Shown here in pieces: positions 44,655 to 54,144 of a stretch of DNA of 64,000 nucleotides; the stretch's first letter is position 1; every line of letters begins with the position of its first letter. Origin of the DNA: Helicobacter pylori Shi112 (GTDB lineage: Bacteria > Campylobacterota > Campylobacteria > Campylobacterales > Helicobacteraceae); the NCBI RefSeq assembly GCF_000277405.1, contig NC_017741.1:1054001-1118000 (forward strand), read 5' to 3'. The translations under genes were made by a program, and so were the position numbers. The notes under the pieces are model-generated. The model was not told the DNA's origin. It ran no database searches and was given only the letters and a program-made list of their open reading frames with translations.

Positions 44655-45986
44655 AACCCATCTCCTTATGGTGCATAGCAAGGGTAAGGATTTTTGATAA
44701 GCTTTGCGATAGATTTTAAAAGAGGTGTTCTGGGATAGCTCCAAAAGAGGGGTAGCCTTTGATAAGAGGCGTTCGTAATCTCTTCTCAAATCATCATAAT
44801 TAACCCTCAAATCATCATAATTAACCCTCAAATCATCATAATTAACCCTCAAATCATCATAATTAACCCTCAAATCATCATAATTAACCCTCAAATCATC
44901 AACAGACACTAACGGCTCATTCAAATCACGACAAAGAGCGGAAGGGTTGCGATAAATCGTATCGTTCTCTAAAATCGTTTTAAAAAAATCTAAGATCTTT
45001 TCAAAACTCAAATCTTGGTAAAAACCAGCTTTCCCATCAATGGTGTTTAAAGGGTTTTCATAGAGCATGTCTAAATAAGCGTTTTGGTGCGCGTGCAAGT
45101 ATTTGATATAATCAATCGCTTCATCAAAGTTGTTGAAATCATGGACATTCACAAAACTTTTAGGGTTAAAATCTTTCGCCACGCTAGGACTCCCCCAATA
45201 AATAGGGATGGTATGGCTAAAATACGAATCAAGGATTTTTTCGGTTACATAGCCATAGCCTTGTGAGTTTTCAAAACAGAGGTTGAACTTGTATTGGCTT
45301 AAAAATTCGTTTTTGTTTTTGACATTATAGCCCAGAGTGTTTTTCACGGCTCCTCCCCCAGCCACTGGCTCAATAGAATTTAAAGCCTCATAGAAAGCGT
45401 TCCTAACAGGAGCGTTAGCGTTGCTCGCTACAAAACTGGCAAACCCTCTTTTCAAAGGATCGCTTTCATTTTTGATTAGCGCGCATAAATGTGGGTGGTT
45501 TTCTTTAAATTGATGGGAGGGTTTTTTTAAAGCATAAAGGCTGTCAGCTTTGAGTTTATAGGGTGAAGTGGTGTCATTAACAATCTCGGCTTTATAATGC
45601 AAAGAAGCGTAATACAAAGGCATTCTCAAATAACGATCGTTGAAATTTAATTCATCAAAGCCTATAGCGTAATCAAAAAGGTTGAAATTAGGCGCTTCAT
45701 TCTCGCCGGTGTAAAACACTCTTTTGGTGTTTTGATAGGATAAGATTTTTCTAGCCTGTCCCAAAGGACTGCCAAAGACTAGATCTGAGGGTTCGTTGGG
45801 GTTGCTGTGGAGAATGATTTTATAGCGTTGTTTTAGGATGACATGCAAAATGAAATCTCTGAATCCTTTTTTTTCGCTATTCTTTAAAGGCCACCAATTG
45901 GCTAGGGCTATATTAATTGGGGGCTTATGGGTTGTTTCATCTAAATGGGTGCTGTCTGTATAAGCATCTAATAGGGGTTGGAACAT
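44646..45986 (-). CDS. fucT: Alpha-1,3-fucosyltransferase (Lewis antigen synthesis)
   Basis: Adds fucose to N-acetylglucosamine in O-antigen chains, making Lewis X/Y mimicry structures. 446 residues, GT10 family. The donor-site motif is LCFENSQGYGYVTEKILDSYF (237-255; Glu239 and Lys250 key). Near the C-terminus come five perfect DDLRVNY heptads plus one DDLRRDY, then a basic amphipathic tail (FKIYRKAYQKSLPLLCTIRRWVKK) that tethers the enzyme to the membrane. A short C5 (45919-45923) and an A8 run (45867-45874, coding strand) mark the usual phase-variation sites; the frame is open here. It follows ccsBA by nine bases. One of two FutA/FutB loci in the species (HP0379). Confidence 0.95.
   Translation of the reverse strand: MFQPLLDAYTDSTHLDETTHKPPINIALANWWPLKNSEKKGFRDFILHVILKQRYKIILHSNPNEPSDLVFGSPLGQARKILSYQNTKRVFYTGENEAPNFNLFDYAIGFDELNFNDRYLRMPLYYASLHYKAEIVNDTTSPYKLKADSLYALKKPSHQFKENHPHLCALIKNESDPLKRGFASFVASNANAPVRNAFYEALNSIEPVAGGGAVKNTLGYNVKNKNEFLSQYKFNLCFENSQGYGYVTEKILDSYFSHTIPIYWGSPSVAKDFNPKSFVNVHDFNNFDEAIDYIKYLHAHQNAYLDMLYENPLNTIDGKAGFYQDLSFEKILDFFKTILENDTIYRNPSALCRDLNEPLVSVDDLRVNYDDLRVNYDDLRVNYDDLRVNYDDLRVNYDDLRRDYERLLSKATPLLELSQNTSFKIYRKAYQKSLPLLCTIRRWVKK
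44775..44900 (-). repeat. Six 21-bp tandem repeats encoding fucT heptads
   Basis: Five identical 21-bp units (44796-44900) encode DDLRVNY, and one diverged unit (44775-44795) encodes DDLRRDY. Copy number varies among strains and sets the length of the dimerisation/ruler helix of the enzyme. Confidence 0.97.
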
Positions 45987-45995
45987 TCTTATCCT

Positions 45996-48806
45996 TTAAA
46001 CTAATTTAGGCAAACTCAAATGGCGTTTGAAAGACGCCAAGATCACAAGAGCAAAAGGTATCGCTACCAAAAAGTATAAGAAAGTGGGGATAGGCAAGGG
46101 ATCGCCTGCGGCATAGCTGTGCAAGCCAGAAAGGTAGTAATTCACGCCAAAATAAGTCATTAAAACCGAATAAAACCCTAGAACGCTACTGCTCGCTAAA
46201 ATAAAGGGCCAATTTTGAGAGCCTAGAAAACGCAAATGCAAGATTAAAGCATAGACGCAAATAGAAATCAACGCCCAAGTTTCTTTAGGGTCCCACCCCC
46301 AATAGCGCCCCCAAGATTCATTCGCCCACACCCCGCCTAAGAAATTCCCGGCTGTGAGCATGAACAGGCCTAAAATCATGCTCATTTCATTGATAGTGCT
46401 AATGGAGAGAATGGTTTTGTCCAAATTGAAACGCCCTTGTTTGCGCAAAATAAACAAAACCAAACTCAAAATCCCTAGCACAAAACACAAGCCCAAAAAG
46501 CCATAACTAGCGGTGATGACAGAAACATGGATATTGAGCCAATAGGATTTTAACACCGGCACTAAATGGCCAATTTGAGGGTCCATAAAGCCTAAATGGG
46601 CCACAAAAAGCGCGATACCGGCTAAAAAGCTAGAGGCCGATAGCGCGAGTTTGGAGCGTAAAACAAACCCTGCGATAACAGAAGCCCATGCGATATAAAG
46701 CATGGACTCATAAGCGTTGCTCCAAGGCGAATGCCCGCTCACATACCAACGTAAAACAAGCCCCATAGAATGAGCGATCGCGCAAAGCAAAATAGCAATA
46801 TAAAGGATTTTAGTGAGCCAAATATTTGGAATCGTGTTTTTAACAAGAGAGCCGACCACAACGATAAAAAGCAATAACCCTAGAAGGATATAAGGCAAAG
46901 TCAGGCTGTTAAAAAAATTGGTGTGGTTTAAAAAAATTTCAGAATCCACTTTAGAAGAGGGTAAATAGAGGTTTTTGGCATGCTCTTGTTGGTAAATGCT
47001 TAAATCTTTTAGGGTTTTTTCTACTTTATCCCACTGATTGGTTTTTAAAGCGTCATCAAACCCGCTAAAAATATTTTTTAAAAACTCCGTTGCCACGCTT
47101 GAAATTTCTTTATTAGGGCTGTTAATCGCTTCAATGGGCGAGAGCCAAGCAGTGGTTTTATCGCTAGGGAAAATGCGTAAAAATTGAGCGCTAAAAAGCG
47201 TATAGACTAAGTTGATTCGTTCATCTACTTTTAAGACATCTTTATCCAACTCGTTGCGCGCATTGGGGGATTTTTGATTGACTTCTTCAACAAGATTTTT
47301 TAATTTATACCCACGGCTATCAAACACATCTCTAAAAGCGATACGGCTCTCATCTAAAGGCGTACCGATAAGCTTTCTTAAGGCTTTATTAGAAGTGTGA
47401 ATCATCTTAATACTGCGCCAATCATTGGGGAAAAACATGATCCCTAAAAGCACCTGCATGGCGTTTAGCCCTTGAAAATCATCTTTCCTTAAAATCTTAT
47501 GGATATATTCAATGCTAATGGTGTCAAGGGGTTTGATACGCCCGTCAAAATCCTGGACTTGAAGCCTTTGAAAGGCTTTTAAGTGGTCTTTGGAATACTC
47601 TCTTAAATGCTTCAAACGCTCTAAAATCGCGCTTTTAGAATCCTCTTTATTAGCGGGATTTTCTACATTTTGTCGTTCTATTTGAGCGCTTTTGCCCCCA
47701 TGCATGTCAATTGGAGTCTCACTAGCGAACGAAGAAGTGAAAGGGCTGATTAAAATTAAAGCGAGCAAGAAACTAGCGATTTGTTGGGATTTTAAAAAGC
47801 GTGAAAGCTTTAAAAAACGCCCGTTCTTATCCAAAAGCAACCACAAAGCCCCCAAAATAAGCATCGCATACCCTAAATAAGTGGGGATTTTACCCGGGTC
47901 TTTATTGACAGAAAGGATCGTGCCTTTTTCATCCGTGTCATAGGAAGATTGGAAAAAGCGATAGCCTTCATAATCTAAAACATGGTTCATAAAGATCCTA
48001 TAAGGTTTGATCAAAGTGTTATCCAATTTCAAAACTTCCACTTCTGAAGCGTAAGATGAAGGGCTCATAGAGCCAGCGTAGCGTTCTAATTCAAAACGCT
48101 TCAGTTTGATTTGAAAAGGCAATTCAATGTAAGCGGATCCAAAACTTAAAGAAAGCTTGTCGTCTTTAAACATTTCGCTTTCTTCTATGCCTTCATTCCT
48201 GTTGGTTTTAATGAGGTTGAATTTGTGGCTCACGCCGTTATAAGTCGCTTTTAACACTAAAATAGCAGCGTCATCTTTTTTAATGGCGTTTTGCTTGTAA
48301 ATTTCTAAGGGTTCTAAAATTAAAGGCTTGTGATCTAAAGTGGCATGAATGGGCCTTAATCGTTTGGAATAATAAAAGGTAAAAGGCGTTTTTAAAGAAA
48401 GTTTAGTGGTGTCATTAAGAGTGATATTAAGGTAAGTGTCCGCGCTTTCAAAAGAGCTTTGCGCGCTATTTTCTCGCACATGCATAAGCCCTTCTGCGCC
48501 AAAAAATCGTGTGATGGCTGCCCCTAAAATGATTAAAATCAAGGAGCTGTGGAAAAAAAGGCTTGCGTATCTTTTGCGCTCTAAGGCTTTGGAATTGATG
48601 AATGTGCCTATTAAAACCACCAACAAATACGCATGCAAGAAATTAAACCAAGGGGTGTTATACACAATCGCCTTACTCGCGCTCGTTCCGTAATCGTTTT
48701 CTATAAAAGTGGCTATCGCGCACGCTAAGGCATAGAGTGCTATTAAAGGGATAGCGACCCAAAAAGAACCGAACAAAAAATAAACCAAGTTCTTAAGGCT
48801 TTTCAT
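45996..48806 (-). CDS. ccsBA: Cytochrome c biogenesis protein CcsBA (fused ResB-CcsA)
   Basis: 936-residue membrane protein that moves heme to the periplasm and attaches it to apocytochrome c (system II). The N-terminal CcsB/ResB-like part has transmembrane segments and a large periplasmic domain. The C-terminal CcsA-like part carries the heme-handling WWD motif in ANESWGRYWGWDPKETW (near 830-850) and flanking histidines. It lies between the thioredoxin-fold lipoprotein gene (8-base gap) and fucT. Corresponds to HP0378. It works with the oxidoreductase encoded just upstream to deliver heme to reduced CxxCH sites. Confidence 0.93.
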   Translation of the reverse strand: MKSLKNLVYFLFGSFWVAIPLIALYALACAIATFIENDYGTSASKAIVYNTPWFNFLHAYLLVVLIGTFINSKALERKRYASLFFHSSLILIILGAAITRFFGAEGLMHVRENSAQSSFESADTYLNITLNDTTKLSLKTPFTFYYSKRLRPIHATLDHKPLILEPLEIYKQNAIKKDDAAILVLKATYNGVSHKFNLIKTNRNEGIEESEMFKDDKLSLSFGSAYIELPFQIKLKRFELERYAGSMSPSSYASEVEVLKLDNTLIKPYRIFMNHVLDYEGYRFFQSSYDTDEKGTILSVNKDPGKIPTYLGYAMLILGALWLLLDKNGRFLKLSRFLKSQQIASFLLALILISPFTSSFASETPIDMHGGKSAQIERQNVENPANKEDSKSAILERLKHLREYSKDHLKAFQRLQVQDFDGRIKPLDTISIEYIHKILRKDDFQGLNAMQVLLGIMFFPNDWRSIKMIHTSNKALRKLIGTPLDESRIAFRDVFDSRGYKLKNLVEEVNQKSPNARNELDKDVLKVDERINLVYTLFSAQFLRIFPSDKTTAWLSPIEAINSPNKEISSVATEFLKNIFSGFDDALKTNQWDKVEKTLKDLSIYQQEHAKNLYLPSSKVDSEIFLNHTNFFNSLTLPYILLGLLLFIVVVGSLVKNTIPNIWLTKILYIAILLCAIAHSMGLVLRWYVSGHSPWSNAYESMLYIAWASVIAGFVLRSKLALSASSFLAGIALFVAHLGFMDPQIGHLVPVLKSYWLNIHVSVITASYGFLGLCFVLGILSLVLFILRKQGRFNLDKTILSISTINEMSMILGLFMLTAGNFLGGVWANESWGRYWGWDPKETWALISICVYALILHLRFLGSQNWPFILASSSVLGFYSVLMTYFGVNYYLSGLHSYAAGDPLPIPTFLYFLVAIPFALVILASFKRHLSLPKLV

Positions 48807-48814
48807 GCGTTTCC

Positions 48815-49486
48815 CTAGCTGGATTTGTTTTTAGAAAGGTTGGTTTTATACTTGATGTAAGCCTTTAATTTTTTGGTGAAATCCTCATCGTTTTTTGTGT
48901 CTTGATACTTCCCATCGCCGATAAATTCCAGTACCGCTAAAAATTGCGTAGAGGGCATATAGCCGGGCAATTCATAGATGGTTTTGCCAGTTTTATCGGA
49001 TAAAATAATCGTAGGGGTGGATTGGACGGCATAAATTTGCGCTAATTCTTCTGTGGACATTTTGATTTCTTTTTCATCATTTTTATCCTTATCGCCGACT
49101 TTAAAATTATGCTCTTTGGAGTAGCTGATATTGACATAGTAAGCGCTAAAATGCTCTTTAACATAGTCGCTCAATTCTTTGACATTTTTGAGATCTTTTT
49201 TAAGCCTTTCACAATAGTGGCAACCATTACGGCCAAACACTAAAAGCATGTATTTATCGTTAGGGCTAATGGACTTATTGTCTGAAAAAATATCTTCTAA
49301 ACCGGCATAGCTCTTTTTGTCTATGTTGTCTCGCTCATCATTTAATTCTTTGGAGCTTTGAGAACCGGAGCTTAAAAGATTTTCATCTAATTTGTCCTTA
49401 TTATTGGATTTGCAAGCGCTTAAAAACAGCGAAATCAATAGCAAAACGCTTAAAAATTTCTTGGAAACATAAGAAAGTGAAAACAT
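48815..49486 (-). CDS. Thioredoxin-fold thiol oxidoreductase, probable lipoprotein
   Basis: 223 residues. The N-terminus ends in FLSAC (Cys25), a lipobox, so it is probably anchored in a membrane with its domain in the periplasm. The redox motif is CHYC (Cys89-Cys92) and the cis-proline loop is VQSTPTIIL. Context with ccsBA fits reduction of apocytochrome cysteines (CcmG/ResA-like). I recall work on HP0377 reporting both a CcmG-type and a disulfide-isomerase activity. -10 TAAAAT lies upstream. Confidence 0.87.
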   Translation of the reverse strand: MFSLSYVSKKFLSVLLLISLFLSACKSNNKDKLDENLLSSGSQSSKELNDERDNIDKKSYAGLEDIFSDNKSISPNDKYMLLVFGRNGCHYCERLKKDLKNVKELSDYVKEHFSAYYVNISYSKEHNFKVGDKDKNDEKEIKMSTEELAQIYAVQSTPTIILSDKTGKTIYELPGYMPSTQFLAVLEFIGDGKYQDTKNDEDFTKKLKAYIKYKTNLSKNKSS

Positions 49487-49525
49487 GTAATAACCTTTAT
49501 TTTTTAATAGATTTGAAAACTTGGT

Positions 49526-49531
49526 ATTTTA
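49526..49531 (-). promoter_or_regulatory. Probable -10 (TAAAAT) of the oxidoreductase-ccsBA-fucT unit
   Basis: Minus-strand GTAAAATACC lies 40 bases upstream of the start at 49486. It would drive three genes as a unit. Confidence 0.5.
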
Positions 49532-49558
49532 CTATAATCATCGCTTTTTATGCAAATT

Positions 49559-50566
49559 TCACTCACTTTTAAGGTTATTCACTAATTCAATGATAAATTT
49601 TGCAAACTCTATGGAATCGTTTAAGCATGGGCAAACCAAATACTCTTTAACCGCCAAGCGCTCTGCCATCAAGCGGTATTGCATGTCTAATTCATAGATC
49701 GTTTCAGAATTATCAATCGTGAAAGCCAAAGGATAGATGATAATATGAGATTTGCGGTGCTTTTCTATCAATTCTTCAGTGCTTGGCTCTAGCCATTTCA
49801 TAGGCCCTAGCTTGGATTGGTAAGAGAGTAAGACTTCTTTAAAAGAAATATTTTTTTGTTGCACCAACTCTTTTAACAAATTCACATGGTGTTCGCATTC
49901 TTGCTGGTAAGTATCGCCGGCATCAATAACGCTTTTAGGTAAGCCATGGACGGAAAAAATTAAGACAAAATCCTGGCTTTTGCGGTTGTTTAGGGTGCTT
50001 AAAATCGTGTTTAAAATGATTTCATTAAGCTTTTTACTGGCATAAAAACGCTCTATTACCCGCACTTTAGGGCGGAAAGTTTCTAAAGCTTTTAGGGCGT
50101 TAAAAGCGTCATTGAAACTAGAAAGGGTGGTGGTGCTAGAATATTGCGGATACATGGAAAAAAACACCAAGCTTTCTACCTCTTTTAAGGCTAAATCTTG
50201 CAAGACCATAGACGCATAAGGGGGGGTATAACGCATCGCATAAGCGTAAAAGCGAGAAGGATCTAATTTGTTCAAACGCTCTGTAAGGGCGAATGTGATA
50301 GGCGTTAAAGGGGATTTGCCTCCTAATTTTTCATAGATTTTTTTGGATTTTTCTATGCGGCTATTGACGATCATTTTACCCACCATTTTACGCATAAAAT
50401 TATTTTTAATGGTAAGGATAAAGGGGTCATCAAACATGTTTTTTAAAAACACCCCCACTTCATAAAGGCTGTTAGGCCCTCCCATATTCAAAAGAATGAC
50501 CGCTTCTTTAGGGAATTTTGTGGCGTTATTTTCTAAATTATTAAGCTTTTCATTGATTAAACTCAT
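49559..50566 (-). CDS. hemH: Ferrochelatase
   Basis: Inserts ferrous iron into protoporphyrin IX, last step of heme synthesis. 335 residues; the N-terminal [12 protein letters not shown] and VHGLPKS (catalytic His) and the C-terminal [18 protein letters not shown] are family hallmarks, the last with the acidic active-site Glu. It shares the strand with the cytochrome c biogenesis genes, separated by 72 bases. Divergent from the membrane gene at 50622. Confidence 0.94.
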   Translation of the reverse strand: MSLINEKLNNLENNATKFPKEAVILLNMGGPNSLYEVGVFLKNMFDDPFILTIKNNFMRKMVGKMIVNSRIEKSKKIYEKLGGKSPLTPITFALTERLNKLDPSRFYAYAMRYTPPYASMVLQDLALKEVESLVFFSMYPQYSSTTTLSSFNDAFNALKALETFRPKVRVIERFYASKKLNEIILNTILSTLNNRKSQDFVLIFSVHGLPKSVIDAGDTYQQECEHHVNLLKELVQQKNISFKEVLLSYQSKLGPMKWLEPSTEELIEKHRKSHIIIYPLAFTIDNSETIYELDMQYRLMAERLAVKEYLVCPCLNDSIEFAKFIIELVNNLKSE

Positions 50567-50621
50567 TAGGGCATGCTAAAATAAAACAATTAATAAAAAA
50601 CAAATCGTTAGAAAGAAGTTA

Positions 50622-51053
50622 ATGTTAGAGATAAGTTTGCAAGCATTAAATACACAAGATTCTTCTGTGATGGCTCAATCCTTGCTTATCCATGCCTTTT
50701 TTGCTGCCTTGCTTGCCCTAGCCTTTATGATCAATCTTTACACCCTTTTTAAAGAAAAGAATTTTATCCAATTAAACCGAAAAATCTATCTTGTCATGCC
50801 AGCGATTTACATTCTTTTAAGCATCGCTCTTTTGAGCGGGATTTTTATTTGGGCGATGCAACAATTTGAATTTTCTTTTAGGGCTGTTGTCATGCTTTTA
50901 GGGCTGTTGTTGATGCTTATAGCAGAAATCAAACGCCATAAAAGCGTGAAATTCGCTATCACTAAAAAAGAAAGGATGGAGGCGTATATTAAAAAAGCTA
51001 AAATCCTGTATTTTTTAGAAACGATTCTTATTGTTGTGTTAATGAGCCTTTGA
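50622..51053 (+). CDS. Four-span membrane protein of unknown function
   Basis: 143 residues with four predicted transmembrane helices (about 20-42, 58-82, 87-105, 125-143) and short basic loops. No family motif is recognised; the compact four-helix layout resembles CopD/YphA-like proteins. It ends directly before the rsmE start (TGA then ATG), so the pair is cotranscribed. It corresponds to HP0375. Confidence 0.7.
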   Translation: MLEISLQALNTQDSSVMAQSLLIHAFFAALLALAFMINLYTLFKEKNFIQLNRKIYLVMPAIYILLSIALLSGIFIWAMQQFEFSFRAVVMLLGLLLMLIAEIKRHKSVKFAITKKERMEAYIKKAKILYFLETILIVVLMSL

Positions 51054-51734
51054 ATGCGTTTTGTCTATCACCCTTTAGCCAAAGAGCCTGTTTTAAAAAT
51101 AGAAGGCGAGAGTTATACGCATTTATACCGCTCAAGACGCGTCAAAAGCGCGAGTCGTTTGGATTTAAGAAATTTAAAAGACGGCTTTTTATACACCTAT
51201 GAGCATGCAGAAATCACTAAAAAACACGCCCTTTTAAGGCTGGTGGGCGCGCAAGCGTTAGAGGTTATGGCTAGTAAAAAAACGCATTTGATTTTAAGCG
51301 TGATTGAAATCAAAAGCATTGAAAAAATTCTACCCTTTTTAAACCAGTTAGGCGTGAGCAAGTTGAGTTTATTCTATGCGGATTTTAGCCAACGCAATGA
51401 AAAAATAGACAGCGCCAAATTAGAACGCTTTCAAAAAATTTTGATTCATTCTTGCGAGCAATGCGGTAGGAGCGCTTTAATGGAATTGGAAGTGTTTCCA
51501 AACACTAAAGAGATGTTAAAAGCTTACCCAAAGGCGAGCGTTTTGGATTTTAAGGGCGAAACCTTACCCGCAAGCGTGGGTTTTGAAAAGGGCGTTATCA
51601 TAGGGCCTGAAGGGGGCTTTAGCGAACAAGAAAGAGGGTATTTTAAAGAGCGCGAAATTTATCGCATCCCGTTGGATATGGTGCTAAAATCTGAGAGTGC
51701 ATGCGTGTTCGTGGCGAGTGTCGCGCAAGTTTAG
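51054..51734 (+). CDS. rsmE: 16S rRNA (uracil-1498-N3) methyltransferase
   Basis: 226-residue SPOUT-class methyltransferase modifying U1498 in the 30S decoding region. The N-terminal PUA-like domain begins RFVYHPLA; the C-terminal knot motif GVIIGPEGGFSEQE and LKSESACVFVAS is clear. It immediately follows the four-span membrane gene, and converges on the homC-type gene. Confidence 0.93.
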   Translation: MRFVYHPLAKEPVLKIEGESYTHLYRSRRVKSASRLDLRNLKDGFLYTYEHAEITKKHALLRLVGAQALEVMASKKTHLILSVIEIKSIEKILPFLNQLGVSKLSLFYADFSQRNEKIDSAKLERFQKILIHSCEQCGRSALMELEVFPNTKEMLKAYPKASVLDFKGETLPASVGFEKGVIIGPEGGFSEQERGYFKEREIYRIPLDMVLKSESACVFVASVAQV

Positions 51735-51757
51735 GGGGTTATTGGGGGTTTTAAATC

Positions 51758-53986
51758 CTAGAAAATCCACCCGTAATTAAAAAACACTTTAAAATGACTG
51801 CCCCCTTCATTCAAAACAACAGAGTCCGCATAGATGCCATTATTAGAAGCGATTTTAATATCGCTTTGGATTAAAGGAACGCTAATGCCTACAGAATATT
51901 TAGAATGCTTGTAGCGGTAATTAAACCCGGTAACTATATCTAAATTACCGCTTCCTTTGACTTGGTTGAAAACATAGTAGCTATTGTATAAGCCCCTTAA
52001 CCCTCCAAACACCCCAAAAGAGGAAGCAAAAACTTTTTTAGTGGGATTGCCTTGCTTTTTATGGGTATAAGTGGTGATGAAATCAAACAACACATCCATT
52101 CCCCCACCATAGCTTAATTGTTGGATTTTTTCATCGTTAGCTTGAGCGTAGTTGTATTTGATGATGCCATAATAGGCTAACCCTATGTAGTCGTTGAAAT
52201 AATGTTGGTAGCCTATCTTAACATTAACCCCTAAAATAGGGCTTCTAAAAGATTGTGAGACGCTAGAAGTTGGAAAGCTTTGATTGAACGCATTAAACAC
52301 AGAGCCAACAAAAGCTCCTGCGTTCAAACTGGCGTCTAAATAGTTGGCTTGGCTGCTCAAATTAGCGAAATTAATGGGCAGGGCGTTTTGATTGATGAGC
52401 TGTTGCCAGACAGCGGTGGTAACCCCTATAAGCCCAGCGGGGACTTGAGCGCAATTCGTATAGATGGAATTGGGGTAATTGCTAGGGAAAGCGGGCTGAT
52501 TTTTGCCGCCAAAACGAGAGCAAACATTATAGTCGTAACCATCATGATCTCGCACTTCATGCCCGTTACTAAATTCTAGCTCTTCTTTCCCGTTTTTCTC
52601 CACTTCATGCCCGCCTTCACACCGCACTTCTGGCCCGTTTCCTTCTTGGCACAAGCGCACCCTTTGATAAGTCATGTTCCCATTATGGGTATAACCTAAA
52701 GTATGGCCGTATTCATGGATAATATCTCTTAATGCCAAAATGACAACTTTATTCAAATTTTTGCCAAACAATTTTTCAGGGTTTAAGGCAAAAGGCGCTA
52801 TCCCTAAAACACCTTGATTGAAGCCATTATCACCGGGAGCGTTTGTGCTACCTAGTTGGGATCCTAGCCCTAAAAACCCCTTGGCCGCATTCAAGAGATT
52901 CACCGTAAGCTCATTAGCGACTCTATAACTATTGATAACTTCTTCTGGGGTTAGCACATATTTTTCATCTTTAGGATCAACAAGCCCGTTATTAAAAGGA
53001 TTCACGCATTTAGGGTAATCAATACCGCACTCTGATGGGCTGTTAGCGAATTGGAAAGGGGCGTTTAAAACGGCTTCTTCCCAAGATTTGGAGTCAAACA
53101 CCGCAATCATATCTAACATTAAATTGGTCAATTCTTCTGCGGTTTGTGGGGTGAAAGACACCGAAGCGACTTGACAACTCTTTTTATAACCAGGGCATTC
53201 ATAATGAGGTTTAGGAGAAGCAAGAGGGCCACTAGGATCATTGTTGCCGCTAGAAAATGGGTCTGTATTCTCATAAGTCATTTGAAGATTGGTCGTGATT
53301 TGACTGAGCTTTTCAAACAAACTCTGCGTGTTAGCGTCAGAAAAGGGGGTGGTAGTGGTTTGGAGTTGTTGGAGGCCATCAGAGTTGAATGGCGAATCGT
53401 TTGAAAAATTATTAAACAGGCTTGCCGGCAGAATGATTTGAGAATCTTTAGGGATAGTTTCTATCACGCCTAAATTGACTACCTTGCCTTGAGCGTCTGT
53501 ATAACTCAGCTCAATATTGTTTAAATTGTAGGGCAGAAAGTTTTGTATCACAACCACGCTGTTATTGCCATAGCCTTCAAACTCGGCATTATCCTTATTG
53601 TATGCCATCACATACACAGGGTTTTGAGAATAAAAAGTTAAGCCGTTGCCGTTGATATTAGCCGCCGTGAATAACTCAGTCGCTTTTTCTAAAATGGTGC
53701 TTTGGAGGATGTAGTATCTCCCATAAACGCTTTGTGGGGTGGCTGTATCGCTTTTGTTTTGTTCTTTAGGTTGTTCGTTAGTTTGTGGGTGGGTTAGGGG
53801 GTTTTTTTGGATTTTTTGGGTGTTTTGAGCTGTCGCTTCTTCTTTAGTTTGCGCGCCTTCTAATAACCCGGTTTCAAACCCGGCTTCTATAAAAAAGCCG
53901 TCTTTTTGGTGTTTTTGAAAGGCTTCTAAAGGGTTGAACAAGCCGATTAAAGACAAGCAAATCGTTTTACTAACGAATCTTAGCAT
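51758..53986 (-). CDS. homC: Hom-family outer membrane protein (HomC type)
   Basis: 742 residues. A signal peptide (MLRFVSKTICLSLIGLFNPLEA) is followed by a large extracellular region with paired cysteines, and a C-terminal beta-barrel ending in the aromatic FKVFFNYGWIF. A perfect HExxHxxGxxH sequence, HEYGHTLGYTH (His424-His434), occurs mid-protein; this is the zinc signature of metzincin proteases, and whether it binds zinc is unknown. Hom proteins are adhesin-like in H. pylori; homA/homB are linked to disease. It has a TATAAT at 54056 and a leader of about 65 bases. It corresponds to HP0373. Confidence 0.88.
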   Translation of the reverse strand: MLRFVSKTICLSLIGLFNPLEAFQKHQKDGFFIEAGFETGLLEGAQTKEEATAQNTQKIQKNPLTHPQTNEQPKEQNKSDTATPQSVYGRYYILQSTILEKATELFTAANINGNGLTFYSQNPVYVMAYNKDNAEFEGYGNNSVVVIQNFLPYNLNNIELSYTDAQGKVVNLGVIETIPKDSQIILPASLFNNFSNDSPFNSDGLQQLQTTTTPFSDANTQSLFEKLSQITTNLQMTYENTDPFSSGNNDPSGPLASPKPHYECPGYKKSCQVASVSFTPQTAEELTNLMLDMIAVFDSKSWEEAVLNAPFQFANSPSECGIDYPKCVNPFNNGLVDPKDEKYVLTPEEVINSYRVANELTVNLLNAAKGFLGLGSQLGSTNAPGDNGFNQGVLGIAPFALNPEKLFGKNLNKVVILALRDIIHEYGHTLGYTHNGNMTYQRVRLCQEGNGPEVRCEGGHEVEKNGKEELEFSNGHEVRDHDGYDYNVCSRFGGKNQPAFPSNYPNSIYTNCAQVPAGLIGVTTAVWQQLINQNALPINFANLSSQANYLDASLNAGAFVGSVFNAFNQSFPTSSVSQSFRSPILGVNVKIGYQHYFNDYIGLAYYGIIKYNYAQANDEKIQQLSYGGGMDVLFDFITTYTHKKQGNPTKKVFASSFGVFGGLRGLYNSYYVFNQVKGSGNLDIVTGFNYRYKHSKYSVGISVPLIQSDIKIASNNGIYADSVVLNEGGSHFKVFFNYGWIF

Positions 53987-54055
53987 GGTAATTTCCTAAA
54001 TGGTTTAGCGTTTTGTTTTCAAAGAGTTTGTGACTCAATCAAACTGAAGTTTCGT

Positions 54056-54061
54056 ATTATA
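54056..54061 (-). promoter_or_regulatory. -10 element (TATAAT) of homC
   Basis: Minus-strand TATAAT is embedded in the palindrome GTATTATAATAC (54054-54065). The transcript would carry a leader of about 65 bases, including a small AGTTTG/CAAACT hairpin. Confidence 0.65.
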
Positions 54062-54144
54062 ATACATTTTTGAGAAATTGCGGTATTGCTTGTATTAAAA
54101 AATAAACAACACCCAAAAGATAAGCGCTTTTATCTTCCTTCAAA

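Noticed and set aside
44775-44900. 21-bp direct repeats as a CRISPR array
   Set aside because: Repeats abut with no spacers and lie in frame in fucT.
52349-52579. Plus-strand frame within homC
   Set aside because: Antisense shadow with no start signal.
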